Shown here: positions 16,590 to 25,964 of the stretch, piece after piece | Position numbering within the stretch: position 1 is the stretch's first letter | Layout of the letters: each line of letters starts with the position of its first letter | DNA from: an uncultured Muribaculum sp. | GTDB lineage: Bacteria; Bacteroidota; Bacteroidia; Bacteroidales; Muribaculaceae | Direction of reading: 5' to 3' | Assembly (NCBI GenBank): GCA_910578785.1 | Contig: CAJTSJ010000018.1 | Span: forward strand, 1 to 60,030 | Length of the DNA: 60,030 bases | Notes under the pieces: generated by a model | The model's database searches: none | Told to the model about the DNA's origin: nothing | Seen by the model: only the letters and a program-made list of their open reading frames with translations | Position numbers and translations under genes: made by a program

Positions 16590-17519
16590 CTATTCTTCAG
16601 CCTGTTTTTCCGATGCCTTCGGCTGTTGGTTTAAGGCTGAAGTGAATGAGAGAATCTGGTTAAGGTCAAGATTTTTCAGGAGTATCTTGTACTCGTTGTC
16701 GAGCAGATAAGAGTTTGGCATTATGCGCAGGTCGACCTCTTCTCCGGCATTTGGTGCGGAGCCTATTTCCCATGAATATGGATAGTTGGCCATCGCCGCA
16801 CGCCACTCGGCGGTGGCTTTGTCGGGATTTATGATCACCAGTTTCAGACGGCCGTCCTTGATGACGTTTCCGGTGGCTATGTCGGCTTCAAGGCGCAGTC
16901 TCATCATCGAGCAGTCTGTACAGTCTTCCCGCTGAAATATCAGCAGTATGTAGTCGCCTTTCTGGTCATAGAGATTGTGTTCGGCACCGTGTCGGGTCAC
17001 ATATTTTATAGGGGCGATGTTCGACCCTATCTGCGACGCGTTTAACATCTTAATCTGGCTCAGATAGTGAGCTTTCTCTTTGTCCTTGACCTTTTTGCTG
17101 GTCAGAAGCGGACGGACGAACAGCATGTAGGGTTCTTCGCTCCAGAAGTCGGCTTCCGGGCCGAACAACTCCTTTTCGGCGGTCCGGGCAATCAGCAACA
17201 GAGCTTTCGGGTCGTTGCTGAATTTTGAAGTCAGCGCGTTGGCCGACTTCTTGATGCTGTCTACGTGGGCGAACGGTATGAAGCTCACATAGTCATGGAA
17301 TGCCTTGCGGAACTGCGTGGTGTCGGCCATTAGTTTTTTCATGTCGGCCTTGTCCCAGAAACGAAGCATGACGTAGCTGGTCTTGCCCTGCAGCGAAGTG
17401 ATTGAATCCGGCGCAAGCGGGTATTCAAACGGCGTGACTGGCATCTTTATCGAATCCTGACTCTGCGCGTTTGCACATACGGCCATAAATGTCATTATAA
17501 GGTATATGAGTCTTTTCAT
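16590..17519 (-). CDS. Secreted DUF5106 / thioredoxin-fold protein
   Basis: 309 residues with a signal peptide (MKRLIYLIMTFMAVCANAQS, no lipobox). An N-terminal DUF5106-like domain (SYVMLRFWDKADMK) is followed by a TlpA/thioredoxin-like half containing a CxxC motif, EDCTDCSMMR, near residue 200. This places it in the periplasm as a probable thiol-redox protein. The family is confined to Bacteroidetes and uncharacterised. It is the first gene of the operon that runs to kdsA; a near-consensus promoter lies just upstream. Confidence 0.78.
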   Translation of the reverse strand: MKRLIYLIMTFMAVCANAQSQDSIKMPVTPFEYPLAPDSITSLQGKTSYVMLRFWDKADMKKLMADTTQFRKAFHDYVSFIPFAHVDSIKKSANALTSKFSNDPKALLLIARTAEKELFGPEADFWSEEPYMLFVRPLLTSKKVKDKEKAHYLSQIKMLNASQIGSNIAPIKYVTRHGAEHNLYDQKGDYILLIFQREDCTDCSMMRLRLEADIATGNVIKDGRLKLVIINPDKATAEWRAAMANYPYSWEIGSAPNAGEEVDLRIMPNSYLLDNEYKILLKNLDLNQILSFTSALNQQPKASEKQAEE

Positions 17520-17544
17520 ATAGTCTGTTGATTTAAAATGATAA

Positions 17545-17575
17545 CAAAGATAATGAAACGGTACGTTTCCACAAA
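17545..17575 (-). promoter_or_regulatory. Promoter of the DUF5106-to-kdsA operon
   Basis: On the minus strand, TTTG (17575-17572) and TATCTTTG (17552-17545) are 19 bases apart. Both boxes match the Bacteroidetes -33/-7 consensus at the right spacing, about 25 bases before the gene start. Confidence 0.75.
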
Positions 17576-17592
17576 ATATTTCAGTTCTTTTG

Positions 17593-19368
17593 TCAGCCGG
17601 CGAATCCTACAGTCATCCTTCTGCGTATATTTGTGAGCACCGGAGCCGGGATGTCGGAGGTTCGGATAGTCGACAATTCATCTGTAGTAGGATGCTCGAT
17701 GCCGGCTATGCGTGTGGCCATCGCGGGCAATATCCCGGTCTGGATGATGTTTATCACGTGTCTGGCATTGCCGAAGTCGTCGCCTCGGTTCTGATAGTCA
17801 GAGTCAAGCAGACTGTTGAGCGCCCGAGAGGCCGAACTGGTGAGAGTGAAGCCGTTGGCGCTGAAATATGAGTCGGCTATCTGCTTCAGCTGTTCGGGTG
17901 AAAAGTCCTCGAAATGATAATAGTTGGTTGAAGGTATGCGGGAGCTGAGTCCGGGGTTGATTTTCATCATGTCCATCATCGGTCCGGTGTATCCGGCAAG
18001 AATGAGCATCCAGTCGCGCTTGCTTTCGTCGGCAAGAGCCGTCATCAGGGTCTCAAGTACGAAGCGTCCCGGGTCGCGCGGATCGTCGGACTGGTTCAGC
18101 TGATAGGCTTCGTCGATGAAGAGTATGCCTCCTTGTGCCTCTTCCAGAGCCTTAAGAGTCTTTTCCGACTCTGAGTTGTAGAACTGACCCAACAGCGTGG
18201 CGCGTTCACGCACCACTACATGTCCGCTCGACAGGACTCCGGCCTCGTGAAGTATCGTGCCGATGATTTTAGCCACTGTGGTCTTGCCTGTACCGGGCGA
18301 ACCCATGAACATGGCGTGCAACGGTGGGTTGTAGCACGGCAGTCCGGCCTTGGTTCTAAGCCTGTTGAACCGGGACAGGTGCTCAAGGCTTCTCACTTTG
18401 GTCTTTACTGATTCGAGTCCGACCATGCTGTCGAGTCTGATATGGGCTTCATCGCGTGCCACGTGTCTGTCGGCCTCGTCATTTTTTAGCTTTTCCAAAA
18501 GCCCACAACCCTTGTCGACGCTGTAGTCGGGTATGTGGGCCAGCATGTCGGGCTCAAATGTCCGGTCGATGTCGGAGTCGGCAATTTCGAAAAGCAGGCC
18601 TGCAAAAGGGTAGCCCATGCACTTCAGCTCTATATAGTGGGTGCCCTGTCCGGCATCAGCCTGTGGTATGTCGATCTCTGCGCTGACCATGCGTATGCCG
18701 TCGTCGTCAGGCTCGCTTGATGTCTCGACCGACGCCATGCCGGTGCGCTCCCCGCCGTCGGGACACACGTGGCGGTATTCAATTTCTACGTAGGGCACAT
18801 CCGGGGCTTGCGTATACTCGAGTGCGAATGTCACCGTGACGGATTGAGGCTTCGGCTCTTCGAACATGTCAGGGGCGCCCATTTGCATGACGACCCTTCC
18901 GGAGTCGGTTCTGTAGAGTTTCGTCGGGAGTCTGTCGGGTTTGATGAACCGCAGATTTCTTGACAGGGTGCATTTGTCGTCGCCGGCGTATGATGCTTCG
19001 ACCCGGTAAGTGTAGTCGGGGCTTACCGACGATGTGTTGCACGGGATGTCGACTCTGTGCCATTCCCATTCTGAAAAGGCTTCCATCTTGACGGAGAATG
19101 TGCGGGAGCTGACGATTTCGCCCGTATCGGCGTTTCTGATGCTGATAAACATGGTTCTGCTGACGGATTTTGGCCGTGAAGTCTCGCAGGTGGTGTTTAT
19201 GATTTTGACAACCGCGGCCACGTAGTTCATGTGTCCGAACAGTATGAAGTCGTGGCGGTTGTCGAAGTGCTGTAGTCCGGGACGTTCGTGGGCCAGTTTG
19301 CTGGTCGGGTCGAACGGGCGGATTTTCATGTCTGAAATTTCGATTGTCTGTTTCTTGTTTGTTGCCAT
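17593..19368 (-). CDS. CbxX/CfqX-type AAA+ ATPase with N-terminal beta domains
   Basis: 591 residues. The first 270 or so are beta-rich and look like two related domains (strands such as NYVAAVVKIINTT and PYVEIEYRHVCPDGG). The C-terminal part is an AAA+ module of the CbxX/SpoVK class: Walker A GSPGTGKTT near residue 356, Walker B GGILFIDEAYQL, and the downstream LILAGYTGPM and ARHVINIIQ segments. CbxX relatives remodel enzymes or act in secretion. Here the target is unknown, and the N-terminal domains may recognise it. No signal peptide. It reads leftward 73 bases before the DUF5106 gene, beyond that gene's promoter. Confidence 0.8.
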   Translation of the reverse strand: MATNKKQTIEISDMKIRPFDPTSKLAHERPGLQHFDNRHDFILFGHMNYVAAVVKIINTTCETSRPKSVSRTMFISIRNADTGEIVSSRTFSVKMEAFSEWEWHRVDIPCNTSSVSPDYTYRVEASYAGDDKCTLSRNLRFIKPDRLPTKLYRTDSGRVVMQMGAPDMFEEPKPQSVTVTFALEYTQAPDVPYVEIEYRHVCPDGGERTGMASVETSSEPDDDGIRMVSAEIDIPQADAGQGTHYIELKCMGYPFAGLLFEIADSDIDRTFEPDMLAHIPDYSVDKGCGLLEKLKNDEADRHVARDEAHIRLDSMVGLESVKTKVRSLEHLSRFNRLRTKAGLPCYNPPLHAMFMGSPGTGKTTVAKIIGTILHEAGVLSSGHVVVRERATLLGQFYNSESEKTLKALEEAQGGILFIDEAYQLNQSDDPRDPGRFVLETLMTALADESKRDWMLILAGYTGPMMDMMKINPGLSSRIPSTNYYHFEDFSPEQLKQIADSYFSANGFTLTSSASRALNSLLDSDYQNRGDDFGNARHVINIIQTGILPAMATRIAGIEHPTTDELSTIRTSDIPAPVLTNIRRRMTVGFAG

Positions 19369-19903
19369 AATGATTCAAATTAATTGTTTTCGATTAAATA
19401 TTGTTTTTGACAGGAGATTTGCCTGACAGATGTCGCGGCAGTGATAATGATCTGTTGCCCTCCTGTCGGGGTGGCTTGATTGAAAGCATGTCGTCGCAGT
19501 CTTATGTCCGCTTCACGCTTCCACGCGTGGGGGCGGACACGTCCAAAATGTCAATGTACTCCTGCGGCCGTATGGACATGCCATTGGCCGTCAGCCTGCT
19601 GGACTATCAGCGGATTCGTAATGACAGTGGTGTTGTGTAGTGGAGATTATGCATGCACGCACCGCCGTCGTTCCCTGATTGGGCCAGCTGTAGAGTCGGA
19701 TAGTCGCGTTGACATGCTTTGATGTTTTGGAAAATCGAAAACAATAATTTGTTTCATGTCGCAAATGTAATGAAAAAATTCTATATACAAAATTTTCAGG
19801 AGATATGTTTTATGGCACATATATCTGTGAAATAAGAGGCATTATGCTTTTGATTTCAAATATAATAGTTAACTTTACGTTTTAACGAAGCTGACGTTAC
19901 GCT
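19369..19903. other. 535-bp intergenic region with one weak small ORF
   Basis: The region separates the divergent AAA+ and protease genes. It contains an ATG frame at 19488-19640 on the + strand (50 residues starting MSSQSYVRFTLPRV) with host-like codon use but no recognised family and no clear promoter. It may be a remnant or a short real gene. From about 19740 on the sequence becomes AT-rich. TAACTTTA at 19870-19877 is a near-match to the -7 box and may drive the protease gene. Confidence 0.35.
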
Positions 19904-21376
19904 ATGCAGAAGTTTTTACTTTCGGTTATAATTGTAGTCTTGTCGTTGGCAGGTCATGCCCAGTCTTGCGATGAGCGTATTGCCGCCGCTATGAATGCCG
20001 GCGATTGGTTTGCATTGGACTCGATATACAATAAGGCACCAAAGGATTCGATGATGCCTTTCCTTGAAGTGTTCTCCAGATGCCTTCTTGGGAACCGTCT
20101 TAACCGCCCTGACATTTCAGTGCCGGCTTTCGACCAACTGTTCAAAGAACATTCTGAATCGCTGGGCCTTGAAAATCTGTTAAGCTCTACCATAATGTTT
20201 ACAACCGATTTAGGCCGAATCGGATATAATGAACAAGCGGCGGGTATTGCCAAATCAATACTTGAAGCAACCAGTCAATATCTTGATCCGGACTGGAAGG
20301 AATCATTGGAGCAGTGTATTTCCAAACATACAGCCTTGTCTGCATACAAGCCTTATGGCATCGCTTTTGCAGAATCGGTCGGTCGCATTCCGTTCAGGAT
20401 TGTTCCTGTCGGTGAGGAAAAACACGGGTCGGTTCTAATGCACCTTGAGAACAGCACCATCAACGGGGTTAACGCCGACATTACTTTCGATACCGGTGCC
20501 GGAGTTAATCTTATTTCGGATTCACTTGCCCGGAAATTCAATCTGGTACCCATTGACGGCTATGTCACTGTTGCCGGGGTGGGTCAACGTAAGGGGCAGT
20601 ATGCCGTAGCCAAGGAAATTAAGATCGGCAACATTACAGTAAGTGATGTCCCGTTTGTCGTTATGGATTTCAAGACCGGAAACGTCAAGGCTGATAAGTT
20701 AACCGATTGTTTCAGTATTGTTGTCGGAAGCGAGCTGATGTTGCGTTTGAACGATTTGACCTTGGACTTCATCAATAGCGAGATTACGGTGCCTTCGGAT
20801 GCACCGGAGAGAACCGGTGCGGCTCCTAATATGTGTTTTGGTCAGGGGATGACTCTTAACTGCGCAGGGAGAGTATTGAATAATCCTATTATAATGAATA
20901 TTGACACCGGAGATGCCGCATACGGCTCTCTTGATGTGTCGTTCTTCAACGCCAATAAAGATTTCATTGTCGCTAATGCCGAACCCGATACTGTCAGGCG
21001 TGGCGGAATCGGAGGCGTTGTTGAATCCCTGTGCTACCGCGTCGATAATATGCCGGTAAGCATGGGCGGACACACTGTTGGAATACCGGGACTCGTGGTC
21101 AATACTGAACAGTCGTCGGCCTCTATGGATTTTAAGTGCAATATCGGATTGAAGACGCTGATGATGTTTGAAAAGGTGAGATTTAATCTGGTTGACTTTG
21201 TCCTGACTACGTATCCTCAAAATGTGTCGGCATTCAATGGCCGTCATTACGCCGTTCCTGCTTTTAGGTACACAAAGGGAAAGGAGCCGTCTGTCTTTCA
21301 GACATTAGGATTTATAGCTGTCGGGGTCGCGAGGGCAATGATTTATCCTGACGTTTCCGATAATCCTGATTTGTGA
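19904..21376 (+). CDS. Secreted two-lobed retropepsin-like aspartyl protease
   Basis: 490 residues with an N-terminal signal peptide ending near QS at residue 20. Two separate Asp-Thr-Gly motifs are seen: ITFDTGAGVNLISDSLA near residue 195 and MNIDTGDAAYGSLDV near residue 333. Both have the hydrophobic-Asp-Thr-Gly-Ala/Asp pattern, so one chain could supply both halves of the active site, which retropepsins normally build by dimerising. The first 130 residues are a helical domain. It is a single-gene unit in the host part. The substrate is unknown. Alternatively the second site is a degenerate lobe. Confidence 0.75.
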   Translation: MQKFLLSVIIVVLSLAGHAQSCDERIAAAMNAGDWFALDSIYNKAPKDSMMPFLEVFSRCLLGNRLNRPDISVPAFDQLFKEHSESLGLENLLSSTIMFTTDLGRIGYNEQAAGIAKSILEATSQYLDPDWKESLEQCISKHTALSAYKPYGIAFAESVGRIPFRIVPVGEEKHGSVLMHLENSTINGVNADITFDTGAGVNLISDSLARKFNLVPIDGYVTVAGVGQRKGQYAVAKEIKIGNITVSDVPFVVMDFKTGNVKADKLTDCFSIVVGSELMLRLNDLTLDFINSEITVPSDAPERTGAAPNMCFGQGMTLNCAGRVLNNPIIMNIDTGDAAYGSLDVSFFNANKDFIVANAEPDTVRRGGIGGVVESLCYRVDNMPVSMGGHTVGIPGLVVNTEQSSASMDFKCNIGLKTLMMFEKVRFNLVDFVLTTYPQNVSAFNGRHYAVPAFRYTKGKEPSVFQTLGFIAVGVARAMIYPDVSDNPDL

Positions 21377-21432
21377 CATCGGAGATTCCTGTCATTATTG
21401 ATTCGACAATTGAATGAAGATATGGCCGTCGA

Positions 21433-21464
21433 TTTGGTGGTTTGGAGGTTATTTAATACCTTTG
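21433..21464 (+). promoter_or_regulatory. Promoter of the esterase-FKBP unit
   Basis: TTTG (21433-21436) and TACCTTTG (21457-21464) are separated by exactly 20 bases, a full match to the Bacteroidetes -33/-7 consensus, 37 bases before the esterase ATG. Confidence 0.75.
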
Positions 21465-21500
21465 GATAATCATTAACCTTAAAATAATTGAATCGAAGTC

Positions 21501-22376
21501 ATGACCAGACTATTTACATTGCTTTGCGTTGTAGTGTTGTCGCTTTCAATGTCGGCTCAGAAGCAGGACCGTCCCAAGTATAGCTTTAATTATGCCGATA
21601 CGGTGCGCACCTACGGCATGTATGTCCCGCAGAACCTTGCTAAAGGAGCTCCGTTGGTTGTATACACCCACGGCTACGGCTCCAAGACCCGCTGGCGTCC
21701 AGACCTGAACGCGGCCGCCGACAAGTATGGATTTGCCGTATGCTATCCAGACGGTATGCCTGATTCACGAGGCAAGGACGGCTGGAAGGTGGGTTATCCT
21801 CCGCAGGAATCGATGCAGATAGACGAGGCCGACTTCTTCCGCAAGCTTCTCGACGAGGTGTGTGCCCGCTTCAATCTGAGCCGTGAAAACGTGTTCAGCG
21901 CAGGCATGTCCAACGGTGGCGACCTGTGCTATCAGTTTACCTACACGGATCCGGAGCTGTTCCGCGCCTATGCGTCGGTGGCCGGACTTACTTTTGAATG
22001 CACATATCTGAACAATATGCTTACCGTACCGGTGCCTTTCCTTGAGATTCACGGCAATGCCGACAAGACCTCGATGTGGCAGGGCGACCATGAGAACGCC
22101 GGAGGGTGGGGCGCATATATACCGGTGCCCCTGGCCGTGGCTTCGATAGCCTATAATAACAGATGCACGAAACTGACCACGGATACGATAGCCTCAAAGG
22201 CCGATCCGAACCGCATGATAACCCGTTATGTCTATTCCGGCGCTCCGTCAGGCATGGATGTTGTGGTCTACGAGATTGACGGCGGCGCGCATTCCTGGGC
22301 CAACAAGGACCTCGACACCGGTGAGATAATATGGCAATTCTTCGCTCCTTATGTGAAGAAGGAATCAGACAAATAG
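21501..22376 (+). CDS. Secreted PHB-depolymerase-type esterase
   Basis: 291 residues with a signal peptide (cleavage near SA-QKQ). An alpha/beta-hydrolase of the esterase_phd/LpqC group: THGYGSKTRW is the oxyanion region, GMSNGG holds the nucleophile Ser, HGNADKT the acid Asp and GGAHSW the His. Related enzymes release ferulate or acetyl groups from plant polysaccharides, which suits a gut Bacteroidales, but the substrate cannot be read here. The FKBP gene starts 8 bases after its stop, so they are co-transcribed. Confidence 0.85.
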   Translation: MTRLFTLLCVVVLSLSMSAQKQDRPKYSFNYADTVRTYGMYVPQNLAKGAPLVVYTHGYGSKTRWRPDLNAAADKYGFAVCYPDGMPDSRGKDGWKVGYPPQESMQIDEADFFRKLLDEVCARFNLSRENVFSAGMSNGGDLCYQFTYTDPELFRAYASVAGLTFECTYLNNMLTVPVPFLEIHGNADKTSMWQGDHENAGGWGAYIPVPLAVASIAYNNRCTKLTTDTIASKADPNRMITRYVYSGAPSGMDVVVYEIDGGAHSWANKDLDTGEIIWQFFAPYVKKESDK

Positions 22377-22384
22377 CATTTGCG

Positions 22385-22783
22385 ATGGCTAAACAGGAAT
22401 ACATATTAAAAAATAGGGAGTGGCTGACCTCCAAGGCCGGCGAACCCGGTGTGCACAGTCTTGACAAAGGCATCCTGTACAAGGTTCTTAAAAAGGGCAA
22501 TCAGAACTCGCCGGTGCCTAACCGTTCGAGTGTCGTGACGGTGCATTATACAGGCAAGACGATTAACGGCAAGACGTTCGACAGCTCACGTGGCGGAACT
22601 CCAGTGGCCATGCGTCTGCGCGACTTGATCCAGGGCTGGATTATAGCTCTGCAACAGATGCACGTCGGCGACCGATGGGAGATTTATCTGCCGTCGGAGA
22701 TGGGCTACGGACGGTTATCCCAACCTGGCATTCCCGGCGGGTCGACCCTGATTTTCGATATAGAGCTTATCGGGGTCAACTGA
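22385..22783 (+). CDS. FKBP-type peptidyl-prolyl isomerase
   Basis: 132 residues when started at ATG 22385. A longer frame would begin inside the esterase gene and is rejected. The FKBP core is complete: VVTVHYTGKTINGKTFDSS, then LIQGWIIALQQM, and IYLPSEMGYG followed by PGGSTLIFDIELI. It catalyses cis-trans isomerisation of proline bonds. Unlike many relatives it shows no signal peptide or membrane anchor, so it is probably cytoplasmic. Confidence 0.88.
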   Translation: MAKQEYILKNREWLTSKAGEPGVHSLDKGILYKVLKKGNQNSPVPNRSSVVTVHYTGKTINGKTFDSSRGGTPVAMRLRDLIQGWIIALQQMHVGDRWEIYLPSEMGYGRLSQPGIPGGSTLIFDIELIGVN

Positions 22784-22818
22784 CTCGGGCGTATAAACAT
22801 CAGATATAATTAATGTAT

Positions 22819-22853
22819 AGCCGGGGATTGCCTTTAAGGAGCAGTCTCCGGCT
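22819..22853 (+). terminator. Hairpin after the FKBP gene
   Basis: AGCCGGGGATTGC (22819-22831) pairs with GCAGTCTCCGGCT (22841-22853) with two G-T pairs. The T tract is weak, so termination may be partial. Confidence 0.5.
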
Positions 22854-22949
22854 CTTAGCTATATAAATCAGCAAATTTTCATTCCGCTCTTTTTTATTGA
22901 CAAAAGATTAGTAACTTTACGCGTAATTAATATTTAAAACCGATTTGTT

Positions 22950-23567
22950 ATGAAAAAGTCAATTTTGATGTTGTTTGCAGCGGTCGTGTCGGCATGCTGT
23001 TGGTCGTGTGGCGCAACCGATAAGGGAGCGAACGCCGATTCCGCAACCGAGGCAGGAATCACTGTGGATCAGGCATTGTCTAATCCAGACTCGCTTGTAG
23101 GCGACACGATTGTGATTGAAGGGGTAGTCTCCCACCTGTGCCGTCAGGGAGGCCGTAAAGCTTTTGTGGCGGGAGAAGGCGACAATGCCATGCTTCGTTG
23201 TGAAGCATATCCGCTGATGGGCGAACCGTTTGCGAAAGAGGCTGTGAGCCGTCCGATAAAAGTAAGGGGCGTTTTCAGAGAGGAGCGCATCGATGAGGCC
23301 GCCATAGTAGAGATGGAAAAACAAAATGCCATACGCCTGCAGAACATAGCCGCCGAGAGCGGAGAAGAGTCGGCTGAGCGCGCCTCCGATGCAGAAAGCG
23401 GATGTGACACGGAACGTGCCGCGCAGGGCCAAGCCGAGCTTACAACCTTCAACGAACGGATGGCCGACTATCGCGCCAAAATCGCCGAGCGCGAAGCCAA
23501 CGAAGGCAAGCCTTACCTGTCTTACTACTACCTCGACGCGCTGTCCTACGAAATCCCCGAAGAATAA
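22950..23567 (+). CDS. Lipoprotein with OB-like domain
   Basis: 205 residues. The N-terminus has a lipobox, VSAC (Cys about residue 16), so it is probably a lipoprotein. Residues about 37-110 (GITVDQALSNPDSLVGDTIVIEGVVSH split over strands) look like an OB-fold nucleic-acid-binding or tOB domain often found in Bacteroidetes lipoproteins. A long, charged, Glu/Ala-rich helical segment follows and the protein ends in EIPEE. A TAACTTTA box at 22912-22919 lies upstream. A terminator follows. The exact role is unknown. Confidence 0.65.
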   Translation: MKKSILMLFAAVVSACCWSCGATDKGANADSATEAGITVDQALSNPDSLVGDTIVIEGVVSHLCRQGGRKAFVAGEGDNAMLRCEAYPLMGEPFAKEAVSRPIKVRGVFREERIDEAAIVEMEKQNAIRLQNIAAESGEESAERASDAESGCDTERAAQGQAELTTFNERMADYRAKIAEREANEGKPYLSYYYLDALSYEIPEE

Positions 23568-23593
23568 TCTCCCCAAAAACGGCGTGAAATATA

Positions 23594-23629
23594 AAAGAGA
23601 TGGTTTCTTTGATTGGAAGCCATCTCTTT
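23594..23629. terminator. Bidirectional terminator
   Basis: AAAGAGATGGTTTC (23594-23607) pairs with GAAGCCATCTCTTT (23616-23629) with one G-T pair; T-rich sequence follows. It separates the lipoprotein from the convergent CPBP gene. Confidence 0.75.
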
Positions 23630-23652
23630 CTGTTTATTATTTTCGTGTATGC

Positions 23653-24555
23653 TCAGGATTTAAAAGAACGTGACCGGTGGAGGAGGTAGATGAGGAGGGC
23701 GGTGAGGATGATGCTGCCGACGACGAGCGCGATTGAGACCGGGGTGCCGGTGGTGCCGACGGAATTGATGTCGGTTGACATCCGTCCGGTCTTGATGAGC
23801 CACATTGACAGGACTACAAGGCTGTTGTTGACGGCGTGGGCTATGACTGAAAGCCAGAGCGATCCGCTCCACCATACGAGGTAGCCGAAGAAGGCTCCCA
23901 TGAGCAGGCGGGGGAAGAAGCCGAAGAACTGCATGTGGATGGCGCTGAACACAAACGCTGTGGTCCAGATGGCCAGATGGTGGTTGCGGAACAGGCATCT
24001 CAGAATGCTCTGGAGCGCTCCACGGAAGAAAACCTCTTCGGCGATGCCTGTAAGGATGCCTATGAGCAGGACGGATATGAGCATGTCGGCTATGCCGACT
24101 TCGCCGAGAAGCATCGATATGGTGGCTCCGGCGCTGGCTTCGGCGTCGCGCAGAAAGTTTTCAAGCGCGGCCATGGATTCAGGCAGATGCAACCCTTCGT
24201 TCCACTTGACGAGCATGTTCATGGCAGGTATGGCCGTCAGGATCGTCAACAGAACCATGGCGGAGCTGATTGCTCCCGGCGTCTTGTCGACCTTTATAAA
24301 GCCCCACGGACGTCGGGCTATGAGCAGAGCCGTCATGACGGCCGGCAGAATGAAGATGATGACGTCCTGAAGCACTATCGACAGTCTAAGCAACGAGACG
24401 GTAGAACTGCCGGTTTTGGTGATGATCACTGCTCCGAATATCCAGGCAAGAAGCCACCAGCAGATGAACAGAAACAGGGAGCTTCCGGCTCCGATGCGTA
24501 GATCGCCTGATGACGCCGGAATGGATTGTTGGGTATTCATTGATTTGTCAGTCAT
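23653..24555 (-). CDS. CPBP-family intramembrane protease
   Basis: About 300 residues with eight or so membrane segments. The Abi/CPBP signatures are present: EEVFFRGALQ (catalytic EExxxR), then SAIHMQFFGF and a third motif with His and Asn, AHAVNNS. Such proteins are related to Rce1 and act as membrane metalloproteases or bacteriocin-immunity factors. Start choice is uncertain: ATG 24582 overlaps the end of the symporter gene by 16 bases; ATG 24555 follows an A-rich stretch and is preferred; 24540 is possible. It is the last gene of a leftward unit. Confidence 0.8.
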   Translation of the reverse strand: MTDKSMNTQQSIPASSGDLRIGAGSSLFLFICWWLLAWIFGAVIITKTGSSTVSLLRLSIVLQDVIIFILPAVMTALLIARRPWGFIKVDKTPGAISSAMVLLTILTAIPAMNMLVKWNEGLHLPESMAALENFLRDAEASAGATISMLLGEVGIADMLISVLLIGILTGIAEEVFFRGALQSILRCLFRNHHLAIWTTAFVFSAIHMQFFGFFPRLLMGAFFGYLVWWSGSLWLSVIAHAVNNSLVVLSMWLIKTGRMSTDINSVGTTGTPVSIALVVGSIILTALLIYLLHRSRSFKS

Positions 24556-24566
24556 TGGTTTTTGCT

Positions 24567-25964
24567 TTATTCGGGCCAACATTCCGTGCCATCCTTTATC
24601 TGAGGTATGGTCGAACGTCGGTATGTAGGGTTGTATCCTCTGAGTCGCTGTGACCTATAGTCGTTGAGGGCCATGATGGCGTATTTGCCAAGGAACGCGA
24701 GTGCGGTGAGATTGACAAGTGTCATAAGCCCCATGAACAGGTCGGCCAGTCCCCATACGAATTCAAGAGATGTGACAGTGCCGACCATTACCATGGCTCC
24801 CACACAGAGCCGATAGGCCACGATGAGTTTATGCGAGTTGCGGATGAACTGCAGATTGGTCTCTCCGTAATAGTAGTTGGAGACTATGCTCGTGAACGCG
24901 AAAAAGAATATGGCTACGGCCACGAATGTCGACCCGATGCGTCCTACTTCGTTTTCGAGGGCATTCTGAGTCAGCTCGATGCCTGAAGCACCGCCGGTGT
25001 ATGTGTCGCTGCAAAGAATGATGAATGCGGTGGCTGTGCATATCAGCAGGGTATCGGTAAAGACTCCGAAAGCCTGGATGAGTCCCTGCTTGACCGGATG
25101 GCTGACCGATGCGGTGGCGGCCACGTTGGGTGCGGAGCCTTCGCCGGCTTCATTGCTGAACAGACCGCGTTTGATGCCCATTATCAATGCGCTTCCGAAT
25201 CCGCCGCCCAATGCGGCGTCGCCTGTGAACGCTTCGGTGAATATCAGCCCGAACACTTCCGGGATGTGGTCGATACGGATTATGATGACGAATATGGCCA
25301 GCAGAATGTAGAGTATGGCCATCGCGGGCACCACTATCTCGCTGAATCGGGATATGCGCCTGATGCCTCCCCAGATTATCACAAGGGTCGACAGGGTGAG
25401 TATTACGCCTATGACGGCGGGCGACCATCCGAACGACACTTTTGCCGCGGCCGCGATGGTGTTGGACTGGACGGAGTTGAACGCGAGTCCGAACGTCAGA
25501 GTTATGAGTATGGCAAACAGGACGGCAAACCATCGCTTGCCTAAACCTTTCTGGATATAGTAGGCGGGACCTCCTCGGAACGAATTGGAACCTCTGACCT
25601 TATAAAGCTGTGCCAGGGTAGACTCGATAAATGCCGTGGCGGCGCCAAGTATGGCTATGACCCACATCCAGAACACTGCTCCTGGGCCTCCTATGGCTAT
25701 CGCCGTGGCCACTCCGGCGAGGTTGCCGGTGCCGACCCGGCTGGCAATGGATACGGCAAATGCCTGGAACGAGCTTACTGAATGGTGTTTTGAATCGGAG
25801 ATATGCTCTTTTCTGCCTGATGAGCAAAGTAGACGGAGCATTTCGCCGACCATGCGGATCTGCACAAAACGTGTCTTAATGGAGAACCATACCGCGGCGG
25901 CAAGCAGGACGGTTATAAGAATGTAGGTCCAGAGTATGTCGTTTATATAGTCAATAATCCACAT
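24567..25964 (-). CDS. Alanine/glycine:cation symporter
   Basis: 465 residues with about ten membrane segments, AGCS family. Signatures: GVATAIAIGGPGAVFWMW, GAATAFIESTLAQLYKVR and FRGGPAYYIQKG. These proteins import small neutral amino acids with sodium or protons. The ATG is directly adjacent to the tamB stop codon, so the two are co-transcribed. Confidence 0.92.
   Translation of the reverse strand: MWIIDYINDILWTYILITVLLAAAVWFSIKTRFVQIRMVGEMLRLLCSSGRKEHISDSKHHSVSSFQAFAVSIASRVGTGNLAGVATAIAIGGPGAVFWMWVIAILGAATAFIESTLAQLYKVRGSNSFRGGPAYYIQKGLGKRWFAVLFAILITLTFGLAFNSVQSNTIAAAAKVSFGWSPAVIGVILTLSTLVIIWGGIRRISRFSEIVVPAMAILYILLAIFVIIIRIDHIPEVFGLIFTEAFTGDAALGGGFGSALIMGIKRGLFSNEAGEGSAPNVAATASVSHPVKQGLIQAFGVFTDTLLICTATAFIILCSDTYTGGASGIELTQNALENEVGRIGSTFVAVAIFFFAFTSIVSNYYYGETNLQFIRNSHKLIVAYRLCVGAMVMVGTVTSLEFVWGLADLFMGLMTLVNLTALAFLGKYAIMALNDYRSQRLRGYNPTYRRSTIPQIKDGTECWPE

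Noticed and set aside
22331..22384. N-terminal extension of the FKBP gene
   Set aside because: It lies within the 3' end of the esterase gene; ATG 22385, just after the esterase stop, is a better start.
22959..23576. 205-codon minus-strand frame mirroring the lipoprotein gene
   Set aside because: It covers nearly the same bases. The plus frame has signal peptide, lipobox, promoter box and terminator; the minus frame does not.
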